A stretch of DNA of 64,000 bases from Nocardioides sp. Root122 (GTDB taxonomy: Bacteria > Actinomycetota > Actinomycetes > Propionibacteriales > Nocardioidaceae), in the NCBI RefSeq assembly GCF_001425025.1, contig NZ_LMDE01000001.1:836376-900375 (forward strand), given 5' to 3'. The notes beneath the pieces are model-generated. The model searched no databases. It was not told where the DNA came from and saw only the letters and a list, made by a program, of their open reading frames with translations. The first letter of the stretch is position 1. Each line of letters opens with the position of its first letter. Positions 44,101 through 52,896 of the stretch are shown piece by piece. The translations under genes and the position numbers were made by a program.

Positions 44101-45877
44101 GATCGCCAAGAACACGCCCTACGTCGTGTCCTACCGCTCGACGTCGGGTCGCTACTCGGCCACGCCCAACGCGTTCTCCGAGCGTGACCTCTCCTGGGCT
44201 CCGCTGCGGGTGACCTCGACCTCGGGCGCCTACACCTACGCCACCGGCTTCCCGGGCGGCACGTCCAGCACCAGCTACCTCGTCGACGTGGTCTTCGAGA
44301 AGACGCCGCCGAGCATCTCGATGACGTCCCAGTCGCCGGCACCCGGTGCGCTCGACGTCCCGCGCAGCAGCAAGGTCGTGGTCGACTTCTCCGACCTCGT
44401 CGAGCCCGGCTGGGCCATCTCGGTCAACGGTGGCGGTGCCCTCGCGGGCAGCGCGGTCCTCTCCACCGACCGGCAGCGCATCACGTGGACGCCGTCCGCG
44501 CCGATGCCCGCGGGCACCGACGTCACGGTGACCCTCACCGGGGTCACGACCAGCGACGGCGCGAGCCTCGGCACCCGGACGTGGACCTTCCGCACCAGGG
44601 ACGCCGAGACGCTGCAGAACCAGACGCTCCTCGGTGACGTCGTGCCCGACACGAGCGCCGCCGACGACGGCGCGCCGATCGAGCTCGGCATGGCCTTCAC
44701 CCCGTCGCGCAACGGCACGGTCAAGCAGATCCGGTTCTTCAAGGGCGCCGGCAACAACGGCACCCACACCGGCTCGATCTGGTCCGCGGCCGGCAGCCGG
44801 CTCGCCACGGTGACCTTCACCAACGAGACGGCCGGAGGCTGGCAGACCGCGACGCTCGCGACGCCGCTGCAGGTGACGGCCGGCACGACGTACGTCGTCT
44901 CGTACTTCGCGCCGCAGGGCCACTACGCGGTGACGCCCGGCTTCTTCGGCGGCGCGCTGACCAAGGGCGACCTGACGGCGCCGTCGTCCAACAACGGCCG
45001 CTACCTCTACGCCTCGGGCGGGGGCTACCCCGGCTACACCTACGGCGCCGCGAACTACTTCGTGGACGTGGTGTTCGAGCGTGCTGCCGCTTCGCTCACC
45101 GTCGACAGCCGGACGCCGGCCCCGGGCGCGGACCAGGTGTCGCTGTCCGCGAAGCCGTCGATCACGATGTCCGCACCGCTGGCCACGGGCTGGTCGGTGG
45201 AGGTCACGCGCAGCGGCGTGCCGGTCGCCGGGACGTCGGCCCTCTCGGCCGACGGTCGCACCATCACCTTCACCCCGGCCGCGCCGCTGGTCGCCACCAG
45301 CGCGTACTCCGTGAGCGTGTCCGGGCTCGCCTCGACCGAGGGAGCCACCCTCGGCACGCAGACCTGGTCGTTCACCACCGGCATCGACGACATCGGCACC
45401 ACGTCGCTCTTCGCCGACGTCACGCCCACCACCGCGGCCGCGGACGACACGTCCGCGATCGAGCTCGGCACCAGGTTCACCGCGTCGCAGGCCGGGTCGG
45501 TGACGGCGGTGAGGTTCTTCAAGGGCACCGGCAACAGCGGCACCCACGTCGGCTCGCTGTGGGACGCGGCGGGCAACAGGCTGGCGCAGGTGACGTTCAC
45601 CAACGAGACGGCGACCGGGTGGCAGACCGCCGCGCTCGCCACCCCGGTGGCGCTGACGCCCGGGGCGACCTACGTCGTGTCCTACTACGCACCCGTCGGC
45701 CGCTACTCCGCCTCGCCGGGCTACTTCGCCACGGCGGCACGGACGGTCGGACCGCTGACGGCACCGTCGGGCAGCAACGGCGTCTACCGCTACGGAGCCG
45801 GGGGCGGCTTCCCGGCCGGGTCCTACAACTCGACCAACTACTTCGTCGACGTGGTCTTCAAGGCCGCCTCGCCGTGA
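41111..45877 (+). CDS. Large secreted protein: DMFase-like domain, Ig-like domains and four DUF4082 domains
   Basis: This 1588-aa exported protein begins with a signal peptide ending near PANA. Residues of about 60-540 match the C-terminal domain of the N,N-dimethylformamidase large subunit (FLSVGHDEYWSGAQRANITA). An Ig-like domain follows (about 550-640), then four DUF4082 domains (about 646-796, 912-1063, 1170-1321, 1432-1586) alternating with three SbsA-type Ig-like domains. Each DUF4082 carries VRF(Y/F)KG.GN.GTHVGS and TA.GWQT. There is no clear sortase motif. Placed among polysaccharide genes, it is probably a surface or matrix protein that binds the glycan; enzyme activity of the first domain is unproven. 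Confidence 0.87.
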   Translation: MVSTTTSAVGTARGWATRATALVLVAALNALVGPALLGGPSPANAADPCGAGGNKIACENAKPGTDPEIWDIQGAGDSSIQGFATDISVNVGQRIDFKIATNASSYTIDIYRTGWYQGLGARYITSVTPSATLPQTQPNCITDVTTELYDCGNWAVSASWNVPSTAVSGVYVAKLTRTNGDTSHITFIVRDDSSTSSIVFQTADPTWHAYNTYGGSDFYAGGANGRAYKVSYNRPFNTRGSAAGRDFYFGAEYALVRFLERNGYDVSYIAGVDTDRRGNLLTNHKVFLSVGHDEYWSGAQRANITAARDAGVNLQFLAGNEGYWRTRYEPSADPSHTAYRTLVTYKETWANAKIDPTNQWTGTWRDPRFASRANGGGMPENELIGTGYMVNFSDLAMTVQQAEGRYRLWRNTPLATTSATQTTLAPHTVGYESNEVMDNGFSPPGLVKLSTTTGAVPQYLRDFGSTVTAGTTKHNLTLYKAPSGALVFSAGTVQWTYGLDAEHDSEYPDNVADSRMQQAQVNLLADMGAQPATLMTGLAAAAKSTDTVGPTITINTPAAGQAQKNGDLVTLTGTATDAAGRVAGVEVSNDNGATWQAAGGTTSWTATVVQKGRGTTPILVRGIDDSANIGTPASRSFSVSCPCSIFGNITPPTPDTDDNSGVELGLRFTPVVDGFATGVRFYKGTGNTGTHVGSLWSSTGQRLGQVTFANETATGWQTAQFTQAVPIIAGQTYTVSYTAPRGHYASEQWAFAYRGVDTGGMQVAGGFGATPAGVYGGGGTMPSSSYQKANYFVDLTYSATDDSPLIAMSQSPAPDSSAIPVTTTVSARFSKAMAAGTPGLTLRDSNNQPVAGSTSYDAPNRTITFTPTNQLAAYVRYTATLSGTDAQGNPITSGGTWSFTTAKPPNPPGVCPCSLFSDETVPTVMEINDGVPLSLGTRFTSDAKGIVTGVRFYKSSGNTGAHVGSLWNANGVELASGTFTNESASGWQQLNFTTPVAIAKNTPYVVSYRSTSGRYSATPNAFSERDLSWAPLRVTSTSGAYTYATGFPGGTSSTSYLVDVVFEKTPPSISMTSQSPAPGALDVPRSSKVVVDFSDLVEPGWAISVNGGGALAGSAVLSTDRQRITWTPSAPMPAGTDVTVTLTGVTTSDGASLGTRTWTFRTRDAETLQNQTLLGDVVPDTSAADDGAPIELGMAFTPSRNGTVKQIRFFKGAGNNGTHTGSIWSAAGSRLATVTFTNETAGGWQTATLATPLQVTAGTTYVVSYFAPQGHYAVTPGFFGGALTKGDLTAPSSNNGRYLYASGGGYPGYTYGAANYFVDVVFERAAASLTVDSRTPAPGADQVSLSAKPSITMSAPLATGWSVEVTRSGVPVAGTSALSADGRTITFTPAAPLVATSAYSVSVSGLASTEGATLGTQTWSFTTGIDDIGTTSLFADVTPTTAAADDTSAIELGTRFTASQAGSVTAVRFFKGTGNSGTHVGSLWDAAGNRLAQVTFTNETATGWQTAALATPVALTPGATYVVSYYAPVGRYSASPGYFATAARTVGPLTAPSGSNGVYRYGAGGGFPAGSYNSTNYFVDVVFKAASP

Positions 45878-45909
45878 CCTGCGGGCGCGGCGGGGGCTGA
45901 CAGGCGCAG

Positions 45910-47466
45910 ATGGACGACGCAGCAGGGGGCAGCGTGGGAGCGGACAGCACAGGATCGGGCGCAGGACCGGGCACAGGACCGGACGAGCCCGGCGGAGGCC
46001 AGGGCGACCTGGCGCGCACGGCGGCAGGAGCGTTCGGCTGGAGCTTCCTCAACACGGCGATGTCGAGGTTCGGCACGCTGCTGGTGGGGGTGCTGCTGGC
46101 GCGCATCCTCGGTCCCGGAGAGTTCGGCACCTTCGCCGTCGCCATGGTCGCGCTGCTCGCGGTGCTCAGCTTCAACGAGCTCGGCGTGAGCCTCGCGGTG
46201 GTGCGGTGGGAGCGAGACCCTCGCAGCGTCCTGGGCAGCGTCAACGCGATCTCCACGGCCGGCAGCGTGCTGCTGTTCGCCGCGATGTACGTCACCGCGG
46301 AGCCGGTCGCCCGGGCCCTCGGGTCCGAGGACGCCGCCGGGATCATCCGGCTGATGTCGGTCTCGGTCGTCTTCAGCGGGATGGTGGCCGGCCCGGCCGC
46401 CCTGCTGCAGCGCCAGTTCCGCCAGCGCCGCCGCTTCGCCATCGACCAGTGCGTGACCTGGTCGGGCACGGCGCTGTCCCTGGTGCTCGCGCTGGGAGGG
46501 TTCGGAGCGTGGAGCCTCGCGTGGGGCCGGGTGGTCGCCACGCTGATCGGGGTCGTGCTCTTCATCCACGCCACCCGTCCCTACCGCTGGCACGTCGACC
46601 GCACCCTCGTGGGGCCACTGCTGCGCTTCGGCCTTCCGCTTGCCGGGGCGAGCATCGTGGTCTTCGCCGTCGGCTACGTCGAGCAGGTGGCGGTCGGTGC
46701 GACCCTCGGCGCCACGTCGCTGGGCTACTTCGTGCTGGCGTTCAACCTCGCGTCGTGGCCGCTGAACATGTTCTCCCAGCCGCTGCGCAGCGTCGCGCCG
46801 GCGGTCTTCTCGCGGATGCAGGGCGACCCACCCCGACTCGCCGCCGCCTTCACCCTCCTGCTGCGCGTGCTCGCCGTGGTGACGCTCCCGGTCTGCCTGG
46901 TCGGCGCGGCAGCGGCCGACGACGTGGTCCGGTTCGTCTACGGCGACCAGTGGGGCGCGGCGTCCGAGGTGTTCGCCGTGCTGGTGCTGGCCACGTCGGT
47001 GCGGATCTTCCTCGAGCTCTCCTACGACCTGCTCGTGGTGCGCCGGGCGACAGGCCAGCTCCTCGCAGTGCAGCTGCTCTGGCTCGCGGCACTGGCGCCG
47101 GCGGTCTGGTTCGCGGCCCGCCGGGAAGGCCTGGTCGGGGTCGCCGTCGCCGAGCTGGCCGTGGTGCTGGTCGTGGTGCTGCCGTGCTACCTCGGCATGC
47201 TGCGCCGTGCCGGCATCCCGCTGGCGCCCCTCGGTGCGTCCGTCGTGCTCCCGATGCTCGTCGCGGTCGCCGCGGCGGCGGTGACGGTGCTCGTGGCGGC
47301 CGAGCTGTCCTCCTCGTTCGTGACGACCATGGCCGCGGGCACGGTGTGCCTCGCGGCGATCGCCTGCGTGCTGGCGCTGCGCCCCGACCTGCTGCGGCAG
47401 GCCAGGGCGTTGCGCTCCGCGCCGGCGGCTGACGACGCCGACGCTGTCGAGGTGGTCGACGCATGA
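45910..47466 (+). CDS. Polysaccharide flippase (Wzx/MviN-like, MOP superfamily)
   Basis: This 518-aa membrane protein has about 12 to 14 hydrophobic segments. After a Gly/Ser-rich cytosolic start comes AAGAFGWSFLNTAMSRFGTLLVGVLLARILGPGEFGTFA, typical of lipopolysaccharide flippases. It would move lipid-linked repeat units across the membrane for polymerisation. It overlaps the next glycosyltransferase gene by ATGA. Confidence 0.92.
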   Translation: MDDAAGGSVGADSTGSGAGPGTGPDEPGGGQGDLARTAAGAFGWSFLNTAMSRFGTLLVGVLLARILGPGEFGTFAVAMVALLAVLSFNELGVSLAVVRWERDPRSVLGSVNAISTAGSVLLFAAMYVTAEPVARALGSEDAAGIIRLMSVSVVFSGMVAGPAALLQRQFRQRRRFAIDQCVTWSGTALSLVLALGGFGAWSLAWGRVVATLIGVVLFIHATRPYRWHVDRTLVGPLLRFGLPLAGASIVVFAVGYVEQVAVGATLGATSLGYFVLAFNLASWPLNMFSQPLRSVAPAVFSRMQGDPPRLAAAFTLLLRVLAVVTLPVCLVGAAAADDVVRFVYGDQWGAASEVFAVLVLATSVRIFLELSYDLLVVRRATGQLLAVQLLWLAALAPAVWFAARREGLVGVAVAELAVVLVVVLPCYLGMLRRAGIPLAPLGASVVLPMLVAVAAAAVTVLVAAELSSSFVTTMAAGTVCLAAIACVLALRPDLLRQARALRSAPAADDADAVEVVDA

Positions 47467-49070
47467 GGACGCCCGAGGCGAGCTCGTCCCGGACGGGCGA
47501 GGTGGCGCGACTCGACCACAACTGGCAGGTCTTCGACGCGCTGGTGCGGCGGGCCGAGCGGCTCGTCCGCCGCGACCGCGACGAGCGGGCCGCGGTCGCT
47601 GCGATGACCGCGGCGACCTTCGCCTGGTGCAACCCGAGCGGGGTCTTCGCCAGCGGCGCGCTCGAGGACGTCCTCGTCCAGCTCGGTGCCCGGCTGCCCG
47701 AGCCGGTGGGACCGGTGCCCACCCGGGCACCCGGCGCACGGCCCCGGGTCCTGCACGTCGTGACCCAGGTCTACGGGACCGGCGGGCACACCCAGATGCT
47801 CGCGAACTGGCTGCGGCTCGACACCGCTCGCGACCACCACGTGTGCCTCACCGGCCAGGGCGACCGCCAGGTCCCGGCGAAGCTCACCGACGTGCTCGCG
47901 TCCGAGGACGCGCTGGTCCGCCTCGACGCGCGGCACCGCCGCCTGGTCGACCGGGCTGCCGAGCTGCGCGACCTGGCGCGGGCGCACGACCACGTGGTGC
48001 TGCACGTCCACCCCAACGACGTGGTGGCGAGCATCGCACTGGCCCCGCGCACCGAGGGCCGCCCGGAGGTGCTCCTGGTCAACCACGCCGACCACGTGTT
48101 CTGGGTCGGCGTCGCTGCCGCCGACCGCATCGTCAACCTGCGCCAGAGCGGCGCCCGACTCAACGTCGAGCGGCGCGGGGTCCCCGAGGCGCGCAACGCG
48201 TTCGTCGTACGCCCTCTGCAGCTGCGCGAGCGCGAGCACCCCCGCCGCCAGGCGCGGGCCGCGCTGGGGATCGCCGAGGACGCGGTCGTCGTCGCCAGTG
48301 CCGCCGACACCTACAAGTACGCCGCTGCCGGCGGCGCGACACTGCTCGACATCCTGCTGCCCGCGATCCGGGGCGTGCCGGGCGCAGAGCTGCACGTGGC
48401 CGGTCCGGCGCCAGACGGCGCGTGGTCGGTGCTCGCCGAGGAGGGGCTGGGACGGGCGTGGGGGCTGCTGCCTGACGTCCACACGTTCCTCGAGTCGGCC
48501 GACGTCTACGTCGACTCCTACCCGTTCGCCTCCCTCACCTCGATGCTGGAGGCGGCCACGATGGGCACCCCGGTCCTCACCCTGCGGTCCGGCGGTGACG
48601 AGCTCGGCGTGCTCGGGGCCGACACCCCGGAGCTCGACGACGACCTGCTGGTCGCGCGCTCCGGCGAGGAGCTGGCCGCGGAGGTCACCCGGCTGCTGCG
48701 GGACCCCGCGGCACGCGCGGAGGTGGGCACCGCCACCGGGGCCGCGGTCCACCGCAGCCACGGTGACGGAGCGTGGGTGGAGGCGGTCGGCAAGGTGCTC
48801 GACGCGCCACCCGTGTCCGGGCCGGCGTCCGCTCCCGCCCGCGCGGTGCGGCGGACCGGCGAGCTCGACCGCCGGTTGCTGCTGATGATGGCCAACGGCG
48901 TCGGGCAGGGGCTCGCGGGCACCCTGGACACGATGTCGGCGCAGCTCTCGTGGCCGCGCCGCGTGGAGACGGCGGCGCGCCTGGCCCGCTCCGGCACGGC
49001 CCGACCGGCCCTCCTGCTTCCGGCCGGTGCCGCGCGTCGACTCCGGCGCCTGCGCTCCCGGACGGCCTGA
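47463..49070 (+). CDS. Glycosyltransferase (GT4-like)
   Basis: This 535-aa protein has an atypical 90-residue N-terminus. The N-domain motif is VLHVVTQVYGTGGHTQMLANWLR, and a GT-B C-domain contains AGPAPDGAW, VYVDSYPFASLTSMLEAATMG and TPVLTLRSGG. The last 70 residues are a basic amphipathic region. Specificity is unknown. It is translationally coupled to the flippase and converges with the polymerase gene. Confidence 0.85.
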   Translation: MRTPEASSSRTGEVARLDHNWQVFDALVRRAERLVRRDRDERAAVAAMTAATFAWCNPSGVFASGALEDVLVQLGARLPEPVGPVPTRAPGARPRVLHVVTQVYGTGGHTQMLANWLRLDTARDHHVCLTGQGDRQVPAKLTDVLASEDALVRLDARHRRLVDRAAELRDLARAHDHVVLHVHPNDVVASIALAPRTEGRPEVLLVNHADHVFWVGVAAADRIVNLRQSGARLNVERRGVPEARNAFVVRPLQLREREHPRRQARAALGIAEDAVVVASAADTYKYAAAGGATLLDILLPAIRGVPGAELHVAGPAPDGAWSVLAEEGLGRAWGLLPDVHTFLESADVYVDSYPFASLTSMLEAATMGTPVLTLRSGGDELGVLGADTPELDDDLLVARSGEELAAEVTRLLRDPAARAEVGTATGAAVHRSHGDGAWVEAVGKVLDAPPVSGPASAPARAVRRTGELDRRLLLMMANGVGQGLAGTLDTMSAQLSWPRRVETAARLARSGTARPALLLPAGAARRLRRLRSRTA

Positions 49071-49075
49071 GCCGC

Positions 49076-49166
49076 CGGCGCGTCGGACGACCAGAAGTGT
49101 CAGCCGCGGGTGGCCGGCAGGCCTGACCCGGCATCGCTGCCGGACTTGTGGTCGTCCGACGCGCCG
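49076..49166. terminator. Bidirectional hairpin overlapping the end of the wzy-like gene
   Basis: An 18-bp perfect inverted repeat (49076-49093 with 49149-49166) extends through one mismatch by 4 further pairs. The right arm lies inside the coding sequence of the last residues of the minus-strand polymerase. The left arm lies just past its stop and just after the convergent glycosyltransferase stop. Confidence 0.7.
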
Positions 49167-50464
49167 CGGCTGGGCGCGTCCGCCGCCTCGCGGGTGAGCC
49201 GGCGCGCCGCGCCGGCGAGACCGATCAGCAGGAGGAAGCAGCCCGCCGTCTGCGGGAAGGCGAAGGCGTCGAAGAAGGCCAGGCCGCACGCACCCGCCCC
49301 GACCGACGCGAGGAGGGCGTGGGCGTAGAGAGCGCCGTCGGCGGCGTCGGGGTCGTCGACCCGCTCCTCGAGGTCGATGCGCGCCCGACGGGCGCTCAGC
49401 ATCCCGCACACGATGAGGGTGAGGAGGGCCAGCAGCCCGACGGCACCGGCCTCGATCGTCAGCCCGAGGTACGCGTTGTCGAGGATCCAGTACTTGGGCA
49501 GGAACGTGCCGAAGCCGCGGCCGATGATCGGCGAGCTCGAGATGAACTGGCCGGCGATGTCGTAGCTGCCGGTGCGCGAGGCGATGCTCGGGTCCTTGCC
49601 CGCGTTGGAGAACAGCCCCTGGATGGAGCCGAGCAGCCCCGGCACCGAGACGTACATGACCGCGCTGACGACCAGGACGAAGGCACCTGCCGTCAGCCGG
49701 CGACGGTTGTCCCACTTGAGGGCCATCACCAGCACCCCGGCCACGGCGCACAGGTAGGCCGAGCGCGACAGCGAGAAGTAGATCGAGCACATCATCGCCA
49801 CGAGCATCGCCCGGTAGAGCCAGCGGTAGCGCGAGCGCACCGACGCGCACACGATGAGGACGGGCAGGGTCATGCCGAGCACCACGCCGTACTCGATCGG
49901 GCTGGTGGAGGTGCCGCTCGGCCTGGTGAAGCCGGAGCGCGAGCCCAGCGTCCAGTCCGAGGTGCCGGCCACGAGTCCGGGGATCCGGATGCGGTCGATG
50001 TAGAGCTCGCGGGTGGCGTACTGCAGGAGACCGAGGAGGGCGACCACGCCCGCGGCGAAGGCCAAGCGGCGCAGCAGCACGACGTGGCGATCCATGCTGA
50101 CGATCCCGTCGGCGGCCATCAGCGCGACGCCCGCCATGCCCAGCAGCCGGAGCAGGCCCGAGTCGGCGACGCTGATCTCGTCACCGGGCAGCGGACCGGC
50201 CATCGCGTGGGCGTAGACGATGAGCATCACCACGAGCAGCCCGAGCAGCGCGGCTCGCACCGGCTGGACGCCCGCCCCCGACGGCTCGGCGCGGCGCACG
50301 GTGAACCAGGCCCAGACCATGAAGATGACGACGCCGAGCATGTTGGCGGGGCTGCCTGCGCTGCCCAGCGCCGGGACGACCATCGGCGAGGGGATGAACC
50401 ACAGGAGCGCGAGGTAGACCGTCAGGATCGCGGTGGCGTCGGCGCCACCGCGGCGCTCGGTCAT
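49100..50464 (-). CDS. O-antigen polymerase/ligase-family protein (Wzy-like)
   Basis: This 454-aa integral membrane protein has about 10 to 12 hydrophobic segments and one large external loop (about residues 165-330). It carries GFTRPSGTSTSPIEYGVVLG and IIGRGFGTFLPKYWILDNAYL, typical of the O-antigen ligase/polymerase superfamily. It would polymerise flipped repeat units outside the membrane. It is the last gene of the long minus operon, coupled by ATGA to the Wzz-like gene. Confidence 0.88.
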   Translation of the reverse strand: MTERRGGADATAILTVYLALLWFIPSPMVVPALGSAGSPANMLGVVIFMVWAWFTVRRAEPSGAGVQPVRAALLGLLVVMLIVYAHAMAGPLPGDEISVADSGLLRLLGMAGVALMAADGIVSMDRHVVLLRRLAFAAGVVALLGLLQYATRELYIDRIRIPGLVAGTSDWTLGSRSGFTRPSGTSTSPIEYGVVLGMTLPVLIVCASVRSRYRWLYRAMLVAMMCSIYFSLSRSAYLCAVAGVLVMALKWDNRRRLTAGAFVLVVSAVMYVSVPGLLGSIQGLFSNAGKDPSIASRTGSYDIAGQFISSSPIIGRGFGTFLPKYWILDNAYLGLTIEAGAVGLLALLTLIVCGMLSARRARIDLEERVDDPDAADGALYAHALLASVGAGACGLAFFDAFAFPQTAGCFLLLIGLAGAARRLTREAADAPSRGASDDHKSGSDAGSGLPATRG

Positions 50465-51291
50465 GACGCCTCGTCGCGCTCAGCACCCCGGCGCCGGCGC
50501 CGGACCAGACGCGTCGTCACCGTGCGCTCTGCGGCAGGCCGGCCGGCCGCCACGGGGCGCAGCGGCGTCGGTTGCGGTGCGACGTCGTCCTCGTCCGTGC
50601 CGTCACGGTCGTCGTCGGCCGGGGGAGGCCCGGCGGCGGTCTCGTCGTGGTCGGTTGCACCGGCGGGGTCGGGGCTGCGCCGGCCGAGGAGCAGGCTGTC
50701 GATCAGGGCGATGAGCATCAGGCCCGCGCCACCGACGCCCGCGCCCGCGAGGATGGCCGAGCGGATCATCGACTTGTTGGTCGCCTGCGGCTTCTCGTCC
50801 TGGGTGAGCACCGTCGATGCCACGCGCTCGGCCTCCGGGAGGTCGAGGTTGGACTGGAGGTTGCCCAGCTCGACCGGGACCAGGCTCACCAGCGAGTCGA
50901 GCGCCTCGGTCGCCACGGTGGGGCTGTTCGCCTCGACGGTGAACAGGATGATCGGGGCGCTGTTGGTGTAGTCGGGGACGATCTCGAAGGTGGTGCCGAC
51001 GGGGAAGGTCTCGCCGAACTCGTCACTCACCTTCTTCGACGTCAGCGCGCGCACGACCACGTCACGGGCCTGGTTGACCCCGCTGAGCGTGAGGTAGGGG
51101 TTCTCCTGCGTGCGCGAGCCGTCGGGCATCGAGCTCTGGGAGGGCGGGTAGACCAGGACGGTGCCGGTGGCCTCGTAGGTCGGGCCGACGCGCTGCGTGA
51201 CGACGAACATCGCCCCGAGCGTCAGGACGACCAGCGCCAGCACGAGGTACCAGCGTCGCCGCAGCGAGCCCCAGAGGACGCTCATCTCCAT
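50461..51291 (-). CDS. Wzz-like chain-length/co-polymerase membrane protein
   Basis: This 276-aa protein has two membrane segments (about residues 14-32 and 178-197) flanking an extracytoplasmic domain, as in polysaccharide co-polymerases. RRRWYLVLALVVLTLGAMFV is the first. The cytosolic C-terminal 75 residues are acidic then strongly basic, with no Walker motif or Tyr cluster, so there is no fused BY-kinase. It probably sets chain length with the neighbouring Wzy-like protein. Confidence 0.85.
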   Translation of the reverse strand: MEMSVLWGSLRRRWYLVLALVVLTLGAMFVVTQRVGPTYEATGTVLVYPPSQSSMPDGSRTQENPYLTLSGVNQARDVVVRALTSKKVSDEFGETFPVGTTFEIVPDYTNSAPIILFTVEANSPTVATEALDSLVSLVPVELGNLQSNLDLPEAERVASTVLTQDEKPQATNKSMIRSAILAGAGVGGAGLMLIALIDSLLLGRRSPDPAGATDHDETAAGPPPADDDRDGTDEDDVAPQPTPLRPVAAGRPAAERTVTTRLVRRRRRGAERDEAS

Positions 51292-51304
51292 GGTCGGCCT
51301 CCGC

Positions 51305-51673
51305 TCAGTCCGCGGTCGTGAGGCGGCCGTCGACGAAGTCGGTGAGCGTGCCCACCGTCTCGAACACCTCGCCGGTGAAGTCGTCGTCGTCGATCACGAT
51401 GTCGAAGCGGTCCTCGAGCGCCGCCGCGAGCTCGACGACGCCGAGCGAGTCGAGCTCGGCCAGCTCGCCGAAGAGCCCGGTGTCGCGCGTGATCGAGCCG
51501 GCCCGGTCCTCGATGCCGAGGGTGCGGGTCAGCACCTCCACGACGCCCGCGAGGCTGTCGGTGTGCTGGCTGGTAACGGTGTCCATGACGCTGGTTCCCC
51601 CTGCTGCTTCTGCTGCTTGTGCTGACTGGTCGGTGGGTGCGCGGTCGGGCGACGGCGCCGGCTCGGCGCTCAC
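51305..51673 (-). CDS. Acyl carrier protein 1 (exosortase-A-type locus)
   Basis: This acyl carrier protein has the phosphopantetheine serine at Ser76 in ELDSLGVVELAAALEDRFDI, with the usual acidic helix II. The full frame from GTG 51673 is 122 aa and overlaps the decarboxylase stop by GTGA. The first 29 residues are low-complexity, and an internal ATG at 51586 would give a 93-aa protein of more usual ACP size. The next two genes upstream encode a PLP decarboxylase and an acyl-CoA ligase, so it probably carries the substrate that they load and decarboxylate. Confidence 0.88.
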   Translation of the reverse strand: MSAEPAPSPDRAPTDQSAQAAEAAGGTSVMDTVTSQHTDSLAGVVEVLTRTLGIEDRAGSITRDTGLFGELAELDSLGVVELAAALEDRFDIVIDDDDFTGEVFETVGTLTDFVDGRLTTAD

Positions 51674-52896
51674 ACCAGCACCTCCGCGGGCGCGGGATGG
51701 CCCAGGAACGCGGTCGGGCTGGCGGTCAGGCCGTAGGCCCCGGCCTGGAAGACGGCGACGAGGTCACCGACCTCCACCTCGGGCAGGTCCACCTCCTCGC
51801 CGAGCACGTCGAGCGGCGTGCACAGGCAGCCGACGACGGTCACGGGTCCGGCGGGCTCCTCCGTGGCCCGGGCGGCGAGGGCGACCGGGTAGTTGCGCCG
51901 GATCACCTGGCCGAAGTTCCCGGACGCGGCGAGCTGGTGGTGCATGCCGCCGTCGACGACGGCGTAGCTGCGTCCGCGCGACTCCTTCACGTCGACCACG
52001 CGGGTGACGTAGAGGCCCGCCTCGCCGACGAGGTAGCGCCCGAGCTCGATCACGACGGTGGCCTCAGGCAGCGCCGGGGCCAGCCGGCCGTCGACGAGAT
52101 CGGTGAGCCGTGACCCCAGGGCTGCGAGGTCGAGCCGCTGGTCCTTCTCGAAGTAGGGGATGCCCCAACCGCCGCCGAGGTTGACGTACTCGACGGTGCC
52201 CGGCACGTGGGGCGCGAGCTCGAGGACGAGGTCGACGGTCTTCTCGAGTGCCTGCACGAGGATGTCCGCGCTGAGGTTCTGGGAGCCCGCGAAGACGTGG
52301 AAGCCGACCACGTCGACGTCGTGCTCGGACACCTCCCCGAGCAGCGAGGGGATGGCCTCGGCATCGACGCCGAACTGCTGCGGGCCGCCGCCCATGCGCA
52401 TGCCGGAGCCCTTGACCGCGAACGACGGGTTGACGCGTACGGCGGCGCGCGGGCGCAGCGCGAGCTCCTTGCCCGTGCGGACCAGGCGCGCCAGCTCGGT
52501 GCGCGACTCCACCTCGACCGTGACGCCGGCCGCCACCGCGCGGCGCAGCTCGGCGTCGGTCTTGCCGGGGCCGGCGAAGCTGATGGAGCCGGGGTCGCAG
52601 CCGGTGTCGAGCGCGACCGCGAGCTCGCCGGCGGAGGCCACGTCGAGGTGGTCGACCAGTCCGGCGAGGTGCTGAACGACGGCGGGCATCGGGTTGGCCT
52701 TCACGGCATAGCCCAGGCGCAGCGAGGCGGGCACCGCCGCCCGGACCTCGGCCACACGGTCGGTGATGAGGGCGCGGTCGTAGGCGAAGAACGGTGTCGA
52801 GCCGACCCGCTCGGCGAGGCGGTCGACCGGGACGCCCCCCACGAGGAGCCGACCGTCGGTCGTGCCGTGGGCGGCGACGTGGTCGCTGGTCCTCAT
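51670..52896 (-). CDS. PLP-dependent decarboxylase, exosortase-A-system type
   Basis: This 408-aa fold-III decarboxylase is of the LysA/ornithine-decarboxylase kind. The PLP lysine is Lys66 in LGYAVKANPMPAV, the phosphate loop is NLGGGWGIPY, and the catalytic Cys region is GCLCTPLDVL (about 357-359). The family is known from polysaccharide loci with exosortase A, where it occurs beside an acyl-CoA ligase and an ACP, exactly as here. The substrate may be an amino acid held on the ACP; that is inference. Overlaps of 4 bp join it to both neighbours. Confidence 0.9.
   Translation of the reverse strand: MRTSDHVAAHGTTDGRLLVGGVPVDRLAERVGSTPFFAYDRALITDRVAEVRAAVPASLRLGYAVKANPMPAVVQHLAGLVDHLDVASAGELAVALDTGCDPGSISFAGPGKTDAELRRAVAAGVTVEVESRTELARLVRTGKELALRPRAAVRVNPSFAVKGSGMRMGGGPQQFGVDAEAIPSLLGEVSEHDVDVVGFHVFAGSQNLSADILVQALEKTVDLVLELAPHVPGTVEYVNLGGGWGIPYFEKDQRLDLAALGSRLTDLVDGRLAPALPEATVVIELGRYLVGEAGLYVTRVVDVKESRGRSYAVVDGGMHHQLAASGNFGQVIRRNYPVALAARATEEPAGPVTVVGCLCTPLDVLGEEVDLPEVEVGDLVAVFQAGAYGLTASPTAFLGHPAPAEVLV

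Noticed and set aside
41060..45547. A 1495-codon open frame on the minus strand opposite the DUF4082 protein
   Set aside because: It is a high-GC shadow frame: composition is Arg/Val/Gly/His-rich without domains, while the plus frame shows a signal peptide and repeated recognised domains.
45838..47739. A 633-codon minus-strand open frame opposite the flippase
   Set aside because: It is an Arg/His/Glu-rich shadow, and the plus frame has clear membrane segments and the flippase signature.
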